DNA from: Moringa oleifera
Taxonomy: Eukaryota > Streptophyta > Magnoliopsida > Brassicales > Moringaceae
DNA length: 64,000 nt
Assembly (NCBI GenBank): GCA_021397835.1
Contig: JAJFZO010000113.1
Location: 558,001 to 622,000 of the forward strand
Direction: 5' to 3'
Made by a program: the position numbers and the translations under genes. Positions 23,001-34,882 of the stretch are shown here, in pieces (the first letter of the stretch is position 1; each line of letters begins with the position of its first letter). The notes under the pieces were generated by a model, which made no database searches, had not been told where the DNA came from, and saw nothing but the letters and a program-made list of their open reading frames with translations.

Positions 23001-24691
23001 TAATTAGGCTTAATATAATTGAACTTAACAAAATAGTGAAGCTAAGAATTTAATTGAATCTACTAATTAATTAAGCCTAGGATTTAATACTACATAAGAA
23101 TTAGTTTGCCTGGTATCTCATTAGGTGTAACAAAAATTTGAATTTCATCTATAATTAAACCTAATAAATATGTGAGTTTGAAATATAATTGAGCTTGATA
23201 TGTAATTGAGCACAAAAATTAAAGATCCAAATAATTTATTAGGTCTAATTATTAATTGAATCTAATAATTAATTAGATTGAAGATTTAATTGTGACTAAT
23301 AATTAATTGAATAAAATAATAAAAATTAAGTTAATATATAATTAGGTTTAATAAATAATTGAGCTTAATTTATAAGTGGATTTAAGAATGAAATGAGATT
23401 AATAAATATTTGGACCTAAAATATAATTGGATCCAATATCTAGTTGTGCTTAAGATAAAAGTGGGCATAGCGTGTATGAACTTAATATATTATGCCAAGA
23501 AATGAATTTAACGAAATTGTAATTGGATCTAAAATGTAATAATTAGGTCCAAAAAATTATTGGATTTAATATTTGATTGAGTCAAATATGTAATTAAGAT
23601 TAAAAATTTATTGGACCAAATAATTTATTATACCTAATAACCAATAAGGTTTAAAATTTAATTATTTTTAAGAAAAAATTGAGCTTCGTATATAATTTGA
23701 TCGAACAATTAATTGGTTATAATAATTAATAGTGCTTGGGAATTAGTTGGGCTTATTAATCAGTTTGACCGAATTAATTAGATTAACATGCATGAATCCA
23801 AAAAATAATTCTAGGTATATAATTAGGCCTAACAAACAATATGACCCAAGATATATCGATTTAAAATTAATTGATCTAAGATTTAATTGGGCTTAAAAAA
23901 TTAGGCATATGGTATAATTATGCCTTATATACAATTAGGCTTATGATATAATAGGCTACTTATAATGGAACTTGAGATATAACTGTGGTTGTGTGCATTG
24001 CCCAAAATATAATTGAATTTAATAATAAATTAGGCTTAATTTAATGGATCTAATAATTAATTTGGGTCTATCGTGCATGGACTAAGAAACAATTGGTTTT
24101 AAGAATAAGCTCGGCCTAAAGTTGAGCCTAACAATTCATTGGATTTATGAGCCCAAATTATGAATTAGATTTAACAAAAATTTGACTCAATATAAAATTA
24201 CATCATTTATATAATTGAACTTAACATAAAACAAGTCAAATAACGATATGAATTTAACTAAATCTAATAAAAAAAATTAAACCTAAGAATGAAATGAACT
24301 TAATTACCTAATTGAGATTCAGATATAAATGAACCCAACAATTACATGGATTAAGATATAATTGGGCCCAACAACTAATTGGGCTAACATGCATGAGCTC
24401 AATAAATATTTTAACCTATGAGCAAATTAGATATCAGATGTAATTGGGCTAAAATTATAAATAAATTGAGACTAATTTATGTTAACGGTGCATAAAAATT
24501 AATTAGGCCTAATATGTAATTGATTCTAGAAATTAATTCGAACAAATAATTCATTGCGCTATGTAATTCTTTGGACCTAAAATTTAATTGGGTCTAGTTC
24601 AAAATTGAACTTAATATATAATTGTTAATATGATTGCAATGGGCTTAATATATTATCGAGCTAAATGTGTAATTGAGTCTATAATTTATTG

Positions 24692-24700
24692 GACTAAATT
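24692..24700 (+). other. Unoccupied hAT MITE target site
   Basis: GGACTAAATTGTTAATTGAAG corresponds base for base to the flanks of the MITE at 6978-7550 with the element and one target duplication removed. In the inverted copies the site reads GTTTAGTC (41820-41827 and 58194-58201), the exact complement of GACTAAAC. It serves as a marker of the pre-insertion state. Confidence 0.85.
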
Positions 24701-26030
24701 GTTAATTGAAGCTTAAATTTAATTAGGTTTAATAAAAAAATTATGCTTAATATATAATTGAGCTTAATAAATAATTAATCTTAATATATGATTATCTCAA
24801 ATAAAATATTAAAGTTAAGAAAGACGTAATTGAGCTTAACGATTAATTAGACTCGGCAAATAATAATGGCTTAATAATTAATCTCTAATTAACTGGGTCT
24901 AAAACTTGGTTTGGCCTAGGAATTAGTTGAGCCTAATATCTAATTTAGCCTAATAAAAAGTTTGACTTCATATATAATTAGGCCTAAAATATGTTTAAAC
25001 CTAATAATTAATTGAATCTAAGATATTATTCAGTATGTAATTAGATCTAATAATTAAAGAACTAACAATTAATTAGGCCTAACAATGAATCAATGAGCCT
25101 CATAATTGATTAGCCTTAATATTTAATTGTGAACAAGAATTAATTAGAGCTAAAGATATATAATTGGCCACAACGTGCATAAACCCACTAAATAAATTAG
25201 GCCTAGAAATGAATTAAGCTTAAGATCTAATTAGACTAAAATTATAATTGGACATAAAACTTAATTAAGCATAACATGTAATTGGGTTTAACATTTATTA
25301 ATTAGACTCAAAAAATATTTGTATTAAATATAAAATTGATTTTAACAATTAATTGGACCTAAATGATAATTGAACATAAGATACAATTAGACATAAAGAT
25401 TAATTAAGCCTAATAACTAATTGGATTTAACATTTATTAATTAAACCTAAAATTTGATTGAGCTAAACATATAATTGATATTAACAATTAAGTAGACTTA
25501 GCAATTTATTAAAGTAATTAGCCCTAAGATTTGATTGGATATAGTATAACTTGTGTTTAATATATTACTTGACCTGATAAATAGTTGGCCTTAATATATA
25601 ATTGGGCATAAGAACTAAAGTGGCAGAATAGATAATTAGGCATAAGATTTGATTAAGTTTAACAATTCATTAGGCTTAAAATTTAACTAAGCCCGAAAAT
25701 TAGTTGAGACTTATAAGATATTAAGTTTAATATATAATTAGGCTTAAGAAATAGTCAAGCCAAAGATGTACTTGGGCTTATTAATTAACGAGACCAAATT
25801 GATGAGGCTAATGTGCGTGAGGCCAAACAATATTTCGATGTATAGTTAGGCTTAACATATAATATGACCTAAGATATAATTGAACTTAAAATTAATTGGG
25901 CTTGAGATCTAATTATATCTAAAAAATATGATATATAATATAATTAGATTCAATAAATAATTTGAACTGATATATAATTAAGCCTAATGTACATTAGCCC
26001 AAGATATAACTAGACCTAATAATTAATTAG

Positions 26031-26472
26031 AAATAATATTTATTATATCTAAGTCTAATTATAGTTTGGGTCCAATTGTATCTTAAGCCGAATTTGTTCT
26101 TTAGTCTAACTATTTATTGGGCTTATGCATGCTAGCTCCAATTAATTACTTGGTGTAATTGTATCGTAAATCTAATAAATTGTTGAGTTTAATTATATTA
26201 AAGATCAATTATATATTAAGCCTATTTCATTCTTAGGTATAATTATTTATTTGATCTAGTTCATTCTTAGGCTCAATTATATATTAAACTATATTATTTG
26301 TTAAGCTCGATTAAATATTGTGCAAAATTCATTTCTAGGTGGATCATCTATGATATCATAGGCTCAAATAATTATTGGGTCCATCCATATCTTATGCCCA
26401 ATTATATTTTACGATAAATTATTTGTTAAGGTTATTTCTTACTTAGGCTCATTATATGTTAAGATCAAAGAA
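26031..26472 (-). repeat. 17-bp array, R orientation
   Basis: 26031-26220 repeats 8871-9060 directly, including CTTATGCATGCTAGCTC against CTTATGCATGCTAGCTA. 26340-26472 then follows 55480-55600 (TATCATAGGCTCAAATAATT and TTAGGCTCATTATAT). It is therefore a composite R segment leading into switch module copy 2. Confidence 0.78.
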
Positions 26473-26640
26473 AATTTTCAGCAAAGTTACATCATTTCAT
26501 TCCTAATACCATTCCTTCAAAAGACGATATCAAGTTTGGGTTTGAGGGTCAAGCTTTTTGATTTAGGGTTTTAATTGTTAGCATTTTAGGCGTTCAGTAT
26601 TAAAGTGTAGGGGTCTTAGCATAATTGAGCACAAAATATA
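26473..26640 (+). repeat. Conserved 'switch' module, copy 2
   Basis: Contains TTTTCAGCAAAGTTACATCA, TTTCATTCCTAATACCATTC, GATATCAAGTTTGGG and TTGATTTAGGGTTTTAATTG (telobox-like). It is nearly identical to 55601-55760 and to the complement of 11540-11715. The array is R to the left and F to the right. Confidence 0.82.
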
Positions 26641-27694
26641 ACTAGTCATATAATTAACATGATCTAAGATATCATTTGATCAATAATTAATTAGGCTTAG
26701 CATGCTAATGCTAAGCCTAACAACAAATTAAACTTAACAATACATTAGGTTTGACAATTCATTGGGTTAAATAGTTAACTAAGCTTAGCATTTAATTTAA
26801 TTTAATAAAAAATTACACTTAATATATAATTAAGCTTAATAAATAATTAGGTTTAATATATAATTAGATTAGATAAAATGTTGGACCTACTATATAATTC
26901 AGCTTAACAAATAATTTAGCCTAACAATTAATTGAGTCTTCTATCTAAAATTTGTTGAACTTATTAATTAATAATATGGCCTAATAAAAAGTTGAGTTGC
27001 GCATATAATTGGGTCTAACATATATTTACGCTCAATAATTTACTTGGTCTAAGATATAATTGAGTTTGAGATGTAATGAAGTTTAAATAATTAATTAAAC
27101 CTAACAATTAATATAGCTAGCCTAAGTTATTGAGTTCAAGATTTAATTATAACTAACAATTAATTGAACATAAGATTTAATAAAGTCAAATTAAAAATTA
27201 AGCTTAATATATAATTAGAGGTCATAAATAGTTGGGTTGAACTTGTAAATAAGTCTAAGGAAAAAATGAGATAAATAAATAATTGCGCTTAAAATATAAT
27301 TGGATTTAAAATTTAATAGATCTTAAGATATAATTGGACGTAATATGCTTAAACTCGATGCAAAATTAAACATATTAATGAATTAAGCCTAAGATATTAT
27401 TGTATACAAATTATAATTGAATTTAAGATCTAATTGTGCATAATAACTAATTGTGCTTAGCATTTATTAATCAGTCCTAAAAATTAATTTGATCTAATGT
27501 ATAATTAAGTCTAATAATTAATTTGACCTAACAATTCATTAGGCTTATCAATTTGTTGGGTTAGACAATTAATTAAGTCTAGAATTTAATTATATTTAAT
27601 AAAATAGGGCTTAATATATAATTTAATTTAATAAATTAATTGGATCTAATATATACTTGAGCTTAATAATTCATTGAACCTAACAAATAATTTG
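26641..27694 (+). repeat. 17-bp array, F orientation (short copy of 55761-57270)
   Basis: The start (TAATTAACATGATCTAAGAT) matches 55782. It then jumps, after CATGCTAATGCTAAGCC at about 26700, to sequence matching 56265 onward (AACAACAAATTAAAC), so about 410 bp is missing here. It ends at 27694 inside AATAATTTGGGCTCATAAAT, where the match passes from 57270 to about 58720. About 1.45 kb, including the F-to-R change seen at 58081, is therefore absent. Confidence 0.82.
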
Positions 27695-30600
27695 GGCTCA
27701 TAAATCCAATGAATTGTTATGACCAATTACTACTTGGGCCTAATTAATTGTTAGGCTCAACTTTAAGCCCAAATTATTCTTAAGCCCAACTATTTCTTGT
27801 GCCAAGCACAATAGACTCAAATTAATTATTAAACCCATTAAATTAAGCATAATTTATTATTAAATCCAATTATATTTTGGGCTATGCACACAAGTACAAT
27901 TATATTTCAAGTTCCATTATAATTAGCCCACTATATCACAGGTATAATTATATCATACGTCTTAATTTTTTAAGCCCAATTAAATCTTAGATCAATTAAT
28001 TTTAAATCGATATATCTTGGGTCATATTTTTTGTTAGGCCCAATTATATACGTAGAATTATTTTTGGGATACATTCATGTTAATCTAATTAATTTGGTCC
28101 AATTAATTAATAAGCCTAATTCTCAAGCACTATTAATTGTTATGGCCAATTAATTATTCAACAAAATTATATACAAAGCTGAATTTTTTCTAAAACACAA
28201 TCAAATTTTAAACCTAATTAGTTATTAGGCATAATAAATTATTTGGTCTAACAAATTGTTAATCTCAATTACGTATTCGACTCAGTGAAATATTAAATCC
28301 AATAAGTTTTTGGACCTAATTATTACATTTCAAATCCAATTATAACTTCATTCAATTCATTTCTTGGCATAATATATTATAGTAAGTATACACATGCTAT
28401 GCCCACTTTTATCTTAAGCACAGCTAAATATTGGACCTAATTATATTTTAGGTCCAAATATTTATTAGTCTCATTTTATTCTTAAACCCACTTATAAATT
28501 GAGCTCAATTATTTATTAGACTTAATTATATATTAACTTAATTTTTTATTATTCAATTCAATTAATTATTAGCCATAATTAAATTTTCAATCCAATTAAT
28601 TATTAGATGCAATTAATAATTAGACCTAATAAATTATTTAGATCTTCAATTGTTGTGCTTAACTACATCTCAAGCTCAATTATATTTCAAACCCACATAT
28701 TTATTAGGTCTAATTATATATGAAATTCAGATTTTTGTTATGCTTAATGAGATACTAGGCAAACTAATTCTTATGTAGTATCAAATCCCAGGCTTAATTA
28801 ATTAGTAGACTAAATTAAATTCTTAGCTTCACTATTTTGTTAGGTTCAATTTAAGCCTAATTTTTTATTAAGCTCGATTATGTATCAAGCTCTTTTCTTT
28901 TTTATAAAACTCAATTAAATCTTAAGCTTAATTAATTTTGGCTCAACGAATTGTTAGATCTAATTAGTTATTAGACTTTTGCATTAGGTTTTAGTTTTTA
29001 ATTAGACTTAATTAAATCTTCGGCCAATCAATTTTTAGTTACAATTAAATCTTAAACATAATTCATTATTTGACAAAATGAATTATTTGGTTCAATTAAT
29101 CGTTGGAATAAACTACATCATAAACCCAATTATTTGCGGTATAATTAATTTTTAGGTCTAATTAATATACAATTGGCTAAATTTTCTCATAGACTGAATT
29201 ATTTTTTAGTTTCATACACAATAAATTGAATTATATCTTGGGACCAATTATTTATACGCCTTAAGTATATCTTAAGTCCAATTATATTTTAGTCTAATTT
29301 ATTTTTAGGTTCAATTAATTATAGGCTTAATTACATCTTAAATCTAACTAATGATCGGATTTAATTATATTTTAAGCCCAATCATGTATAATGGTTAGTT
29401 AGTTCTTAGATCCGATTATATATTAAGCATAATTATGTATTAAGATCAATGATATATTAACTCTAATTTTTATTAGGCTTAAATAAATCTTAAACTTGCA
29501 CTTTGGCATAATTAAATCATAGGTCCAACTAAGTGTTAGACTCAAATAAATCTTACCCTTGTAATTTATTAGGTCAATTCAATTCTTAAACCTTGTTATA
29601 TATTAAGGTTAATTATTTGATAGTTTAACTTTTTATTAGACTCAACCAAAATCCTAAGCCTAACTAATTGTTAGCTAATTTTTACATTAAGTACAATTTA
29701 TTTAAGTGGATTGATTATACATTAAGGCAAAATTTTTATTAAGAGCTTAATTAATTGTTGGATCCAATGAATATCTAGGCTTTAATGAATTGATAAGTAC
29801 ACTTATTTTGTAGACTTGATTACATATTAGGCTAAATTATTTTTTCTGTCCAACTAATTCTTAGCCTAATTTGTTTAAAGCCAAACTCATTCTTAAGTTT
29901 AATTATTTCTTAGGTTCATGCACGATATGTCAAATACATTATTAGACCTTATGGATGTTAGGTCCAATTAATTATTAGCCTCAATTATATCTTGAATCTA
30001 ATTATACTTGCCATATTATATTATAGGCTGAATTTATATGAGATCTAATTATATCGTATGTCCAATTTTTATGATCTAATCAATTTTAAGCTAATTATAT
30101 CTTAAATCATAATATTTATTAGGCTCAATTACACATTGAATTATTTTTTGAACTTATGCACGTTAGCTAATTCAACTTGGTTAAATTAAGTAATAGGCCT
30201 AATTATATCTTTGGCCCAATTATTCCTAAGATCAAATTATAAATTAAGCCAATTTTTATAAGGCCCAATTAAATCTTAGGTCAAATTAATTGTTAGGTCT
30301 AATTAATTATTAGATTCAATTAAACGTATTTATTGGTCAAATTATATATTGAGTCTTAATTTTTTTATTAGACCTAATCAAATCATAAACCAAATTAATT
30401 ATCAAGTCCAATGAGTTTCTAGATCCAATTAATAGTTAATCTCAATGACATCTTCAATCTAATTAATAATTAAATATTAAATCTGATTAATTTTATGCCT
30501 AATTCAAAAAACTAGGCAAAATTAGTTATTATATTTAATTATATCTTAAGCTCAACTATAATTTTGATACAATTATATCATAGGCTCAATCATTTTTATA

Positions 30601-32325
30601 CCCAATAACGTATTTAGTTCACGTATGCTGCATCTAATGGTATATTAGATCTAATTAAATTTTATACCAATTTATTAATTAGTCTCATTTTGGCTCTTAT
30701 GGCCAATTATAGACCAAGCAAAATTATTTTTAAGGCCTAATTATATATTAAGTCTAATTTTTTGTTAGAGGTCAATCCAATCTTAACCCTAATTATATTT
30801 TAGCCCTAATTATTTGTTAATCTTCTTTCATTTGTACATTTAATTATAAATCCAGTAGTCCTAATTATATATAAAATCTTGTTTTGTATTAGGCTCAATT
30901 AAATCTTTTGTCCAATTAATTCTTTATCACAACTAAATTTTGCATCCAATTAACTATGAAGTGCAATAAATTGTTCCACCAAATTATGTCACTAATTTTT
31001 AAGATAGATGACATATCAAACTCACTTATATCTTAGTCCCAATTAATTAGTAGGCTTAAATAAATTTTAAACATAATCATTTATTAAGTTCAATTATATA
31101 TTAAACTTTTTTATTATTAAGCCAAATTATTAAACATAATTAATTATTAAGTCTAATTATTTTTAGGTTCAATTAACTATTGGGTTCAATTACACCTTAG
31201 ATCCAATATTTTATTCAATCCCATTACATATTGTGCTAATTGAGCTTAATTATTTATTAAACTTAATTTTTTTGTTAAAGTCAGAATATTTTTATTAAAG
31301 GCTAAGTTAATTATTTGATCGAACAAACTACTAGGCACAATGAATTATTAGTTCCAATTAGATGTTATGCTCAATTATTTGTTAAGCCCATTTATATCTT
31401 AAGCCCAATTTTTTTATGAATCTCAATAAAATCTTGAATCAATTAATTATATTTTATTATAAATTATTTAATGTAATTAATTATTAGACTCAATTACATA
31501 TCAAACTCAATTATTTCATGGTCCAATTAATACACAATAGGCTAAATTTCTTTTAGGATTGATTTATTCCCCAGTTTCACATCAAATAGACTCAATTATT
31601 TCTTAGACATTATTTATTGTTAGATAGAAATATCTATTGGGCCCAATAATATTTTAAGTTTAATTAAAATTTGAGTCCAATTATATCTTAGGCTTAATTT
31701 TTTTTCAGGTTCAATTATTTTTTGAGCCAATGCATGCTAGGTCCAATTAATTATTAGCTTTATATTTTTAAATTTAATTAATTATTAGATCCAATTATAT
31801 TTTTGATCAAAATTTTTATTAAGCTTAATTAATTCTTAGTCTCAATTATATGTTAAGCCTAATTATTTATTAAGATCAATAATATATTAAGCCTAATTTT
31901 TAATTGAATGCAATTAATTGTTACGTACAATTAAATATTAACCTCAATTGAGTCTTTGTCCCAATTAATAATTAGGTTAAATTAATTTTTAAGCTCAATT
32001 ATATCTTACACATATTTAATTGTAAAGCTTATTTCGTTCTTAGGGTTAATTTATATGTTTAGGTCCAATTAATTTTAGGCTTAGTTATATATTAAATTCA
32101 ATTATCATTTTAGGTCTAATTATATCTAGGTTGTATTCTTTCTTCAGCCCAATTATTTATTGGGCTCATGCATGCCAGACCCAATTTGTTATTAAATGCA
32201 GTTATATCTCAAGGTTAATTAATTATTAGACCTAATTATATTTTAGATATAATTATTGATTTAACCTATTTTACTATTAGGATCAATTATATATTAAACT
32301 ATATTATTGATTAAGCCCAACTATG
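27695..32325 (-). repeat. Large duplicated block Ra (17-bp array, R orientation)
   Basis: Five consecutive units phase exactly at 28449, 28466, 28483, 28500 and 28517 (each 17 bp, TTA-initial). It is an inverted copy of F2 24150-19496 and a direct copy of 42330-46905 and 58720-63345. Shared landmarks are CTTCTTTCATTTG at 30824, AATTCAACTTGG near 30172 and GGCTAAATTTTCTCATAG at 29176. The tail 31730-32325 is present again after E2 at 33890-34510. CATGCATG occurs at 32167-32174. Confidence 0.85.
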
Positions 32326-33705
32326 TTCGAAATTTAATAGAAAATAATATTGTTTCCTTAAGAATTAGTTTTTAATATAATTAGTTAATTATTAATTTTT
32401 AATGGTATTGCTAGCCGCTTTGATTTAATTATGCTTATTCATATGAATACCAACCAAGTGCAAAAAAAGAAAAAAAAACTTTAATTCTAATTTTAAATAG
32501 TTTATTTTAAAAATGTTAACTCACCAATGTACATTATTATGAGCTTTGAAATTTTCAATTCAAAACAAATGAATTTGAGGAGCTAATTAAATAGAAATTT
32601 GGCAAAGCAAAAATGTGGAACGAAGGTTATGAAAACCATATTTGAGTCTTTCTTTCATAATATTTTGAAATATGAAGAGAAATTATTTCAAATATAAATT
32701 TAAATTAAATTATATTTCGGATTTAAGATGATTAACTCAATAATACACTAATAGCAAGCTAATCAATTAATAACTAACTCTCTCTAACAACAGAAAAAAA
32801 AAACAAACATAGTTTATACGACTTAATTTTAATTTTTTTTAATGTTTTGTAATTTCATCGAGAATAAAATTCAATAATTCAATAATTAATATTAAGATAA
32901 AGATCAAAATAAAATTTATATTATTCACATTTTTCAATCAAGTTCCTACAGTTTTTTCACACCAATTTTACACATAAAATATCTATTTGATCTAAATTGA
33001 CTTACTTTTAATTTTTTTTATATAGAAACAATTCAAATTGGTGATTTTGTACAACAAATTTTAATTTTAAATTTGTAACAAACATGAAAAAATATACAAT
33101 AAAAAACTCAAAATTTTTAAGTATTGAAAATATACATTTTAAAATTAAAAAATCATGAAAGTAACTTTATTACTAAAAAAATTTTAAAAATATTTTTGAT
33201 GGTAGCTTGAAAATTTATTTACATTTATTTACAAATTTGAAGATATATTTCACTATACAATATCTGTTATTTGAATAATTTATTTAAAAAAATTAAAGAT
33301 GATATTTAATTTAGACTAAATTAAAAAATTTATAGGTAAAATTGATAAAAAAATTTAAGAGCTTGATTAAAAATCTCAAATAGTACTATTTAATAAGTTT
33401 AAATATTTTAATATTATTGTACTATATGATAAAATATAAAAGAAATAATATAAGTAATATAAAATAGTGTTACTTAAAACTTCTGATTGATAAATAAATC
33501 TTTACAATGAAAAATTTAACAAACAAATTTTGATGAAATAGTTTGTATAATGAATATAGCATATCTATGTTTTATATTAAAAAAATAAAGCACAATCTCC
33601 CAATTAAATTAAGCTTCTTTCTCATTCAAGTTAAAAAATAAAAAGAAATGAGATAAATGACCTAAGTTTCAAGATGATCTAACATCATGCTATAAAGGTA
33701 ATACT
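32326..33705 (+). mobile_element. Element E2, copy 3 (most complete)
   Basis: About 1.38 kb between the array edges GCCCAACTATGTTCGAAA (left) and AATACTTATTTATTAAACAT (right). Order: GAAAATAATATTG, TATTGCTAGCCGC (32406), a purine-rich run near 32465, TTCAATTCAAAACAAATG (32558), AGATGATTAACTCAATAATA (32725), the internal foldback (about 32930-33375), then AAGCTTCTTTCTCATTCAAG (33612) and TAACATCATGCTATAAAGG. No transposase or other protein frame was found. E2 is flanked by two direct copies of the same satellite segment, so it sits at a duplication joint, as in the 46906 copy. Confidence 0.75.
32930..33375. repeat. Foldback inside E2 copy 3
   Basis: The left arm (TCAATCAAGTTCCTACAG, CACCAATTTTACACATAAA, TGATTTTGTACAAC) pairs imperfectly with the right arm (CACTATACAATATCTGTTAT, TAGGTAAAATTGATAAAAA, AGAGCTTGATTAAAAA). 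It is the same structure as 13672-14142 in the opposite orientation. Confidence 0.7.
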
Positions 33706-34882
33706 TATTTATTAAACATGGTCCAATTCTATGTGAAGCCTAATTTTTATTAAGCCCAATCAAATCTTATGCTCAATTGGTTATTAATTAATCCAAAAAA
33801 ATTGTTACATACACTTGATTGTTAGGTTTAATTATATATTAGGTCCAATTATATCTGATGCTTAATTTTTTCCCAAGTTCAATTTTTTTTTCGCCCATGC
33901 ATGCTAGGTCCAATTAATTATTAACCCTATTATTTTTAAATTCAATTAATTATTAGATCTAATTATATTTTTGATCTAATTTTATATTAAACTTATTTAA
34001 CTGTTAGTCTAAATTATATATTAAGCCTAATTATTTGTTAGGATCAATTATATATTAAACTTAATTTTTAATTGAACGCACTTAATTCTTAAGTACAATT
34101 AAATCTTAACCTTAAGTAAGCTTGTCTCAATTAATAATTAGATTAAATTAATTTTTAGTCTCAATTACATCTTACACATACTTAATTGTAGAACCTATTT
34201 CATTCTTAGGGTTAATTATATGTTTAGGCCAAATTAATTTTTAGGCTTGATTAATGAAGTCCAATTATTTATAAGGTATAATTATATATTAAGTTCAATT
34301 ATCAATTTCGGTCTAATTATATCTAGGTTGAATTCATTCTTCAGTCCAATTTTTTATTGGGCTCACGCATGCTAAGCCTAATTTGTTAATAAATGTAGTT
34401 ATATCTCAAAGTTAATTAATTATTAGACCTAATTATATTTTAGATATAATTATTTATTTGACCTATTTCACTCTTAGGATTAACTATATTATCTGTTAGG
34501 CCCAATTCATTTTAAAGCAGATTATGCATGCTAAGTCCAATTATATCTTAGGTTCAAATAATTATTGAGTTCAATTACATCTTAAGCCTAATTATATTTT
34601 AGAGTAAATTATTCGTTAAGGCTATTCTTTTCTTGGGCTTATTATTTATATATATATATATTAGGCCTAATAACCTCATGAATTCTTAGGTACATTTATA
34701 TCTTTAGCACATTTAATTATTAGTATTAGTTAATTGGTATGCCCAATAAAATTTTAGGTCCAATAATCATGAGGCTCCAAGTATATTTTATCCCCAATTG
34801 TGTGTTAGTTCTATTTCATTCATAGGCCCCATAATTTCTTATTTCATGCTTGATATGCATAACTAATTCAAATTATGACTCA
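33706..34882 (-). repeat. 17-bp array, R orientation, after E2 copy 3
   Basis: 33706-34140 is a direct copy of 47956-48475, the segment after E2 copy 4. 33890-34510 duplicates 31730-32325. 34510-34882 is the inverse of about 2440-2820, including CCATGCATGC-type units and TATTAGGCCTAATAACCTCA near 34660. It ends in CTTGATATGCATAACTAATT at the telomere-like tract. A TA run lies at about 34648-34661. Confidence 0.82.

Larger units (their letters stand above)
19496..26030 (+). repeat. Large duplicated block F2 (17-bp array, F orientation)
   Basis: The fullest F copy. About 19500-24800 is the inverse of 58081-63345 and of 41700-46905, each about 5.2-5.3 kb. The edge 'TTGGGCCTAACGAATAATAT' against E2 at 19495 mirrors the E2 edges at 32326, 46906 and 63346. 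It is also a direct copy of F1 (from about 2820), keeping about 1 kb (22700-23735) that F1 lacks and lacking the hAT MITE (unoccupied site at about 24692-24700). CATGCATG occurs at 24388-24395. No coding frame was supported; a 60-codon frame on the minus strand at 21880-22062 is a by-product of the array. Confidence 0.85.
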
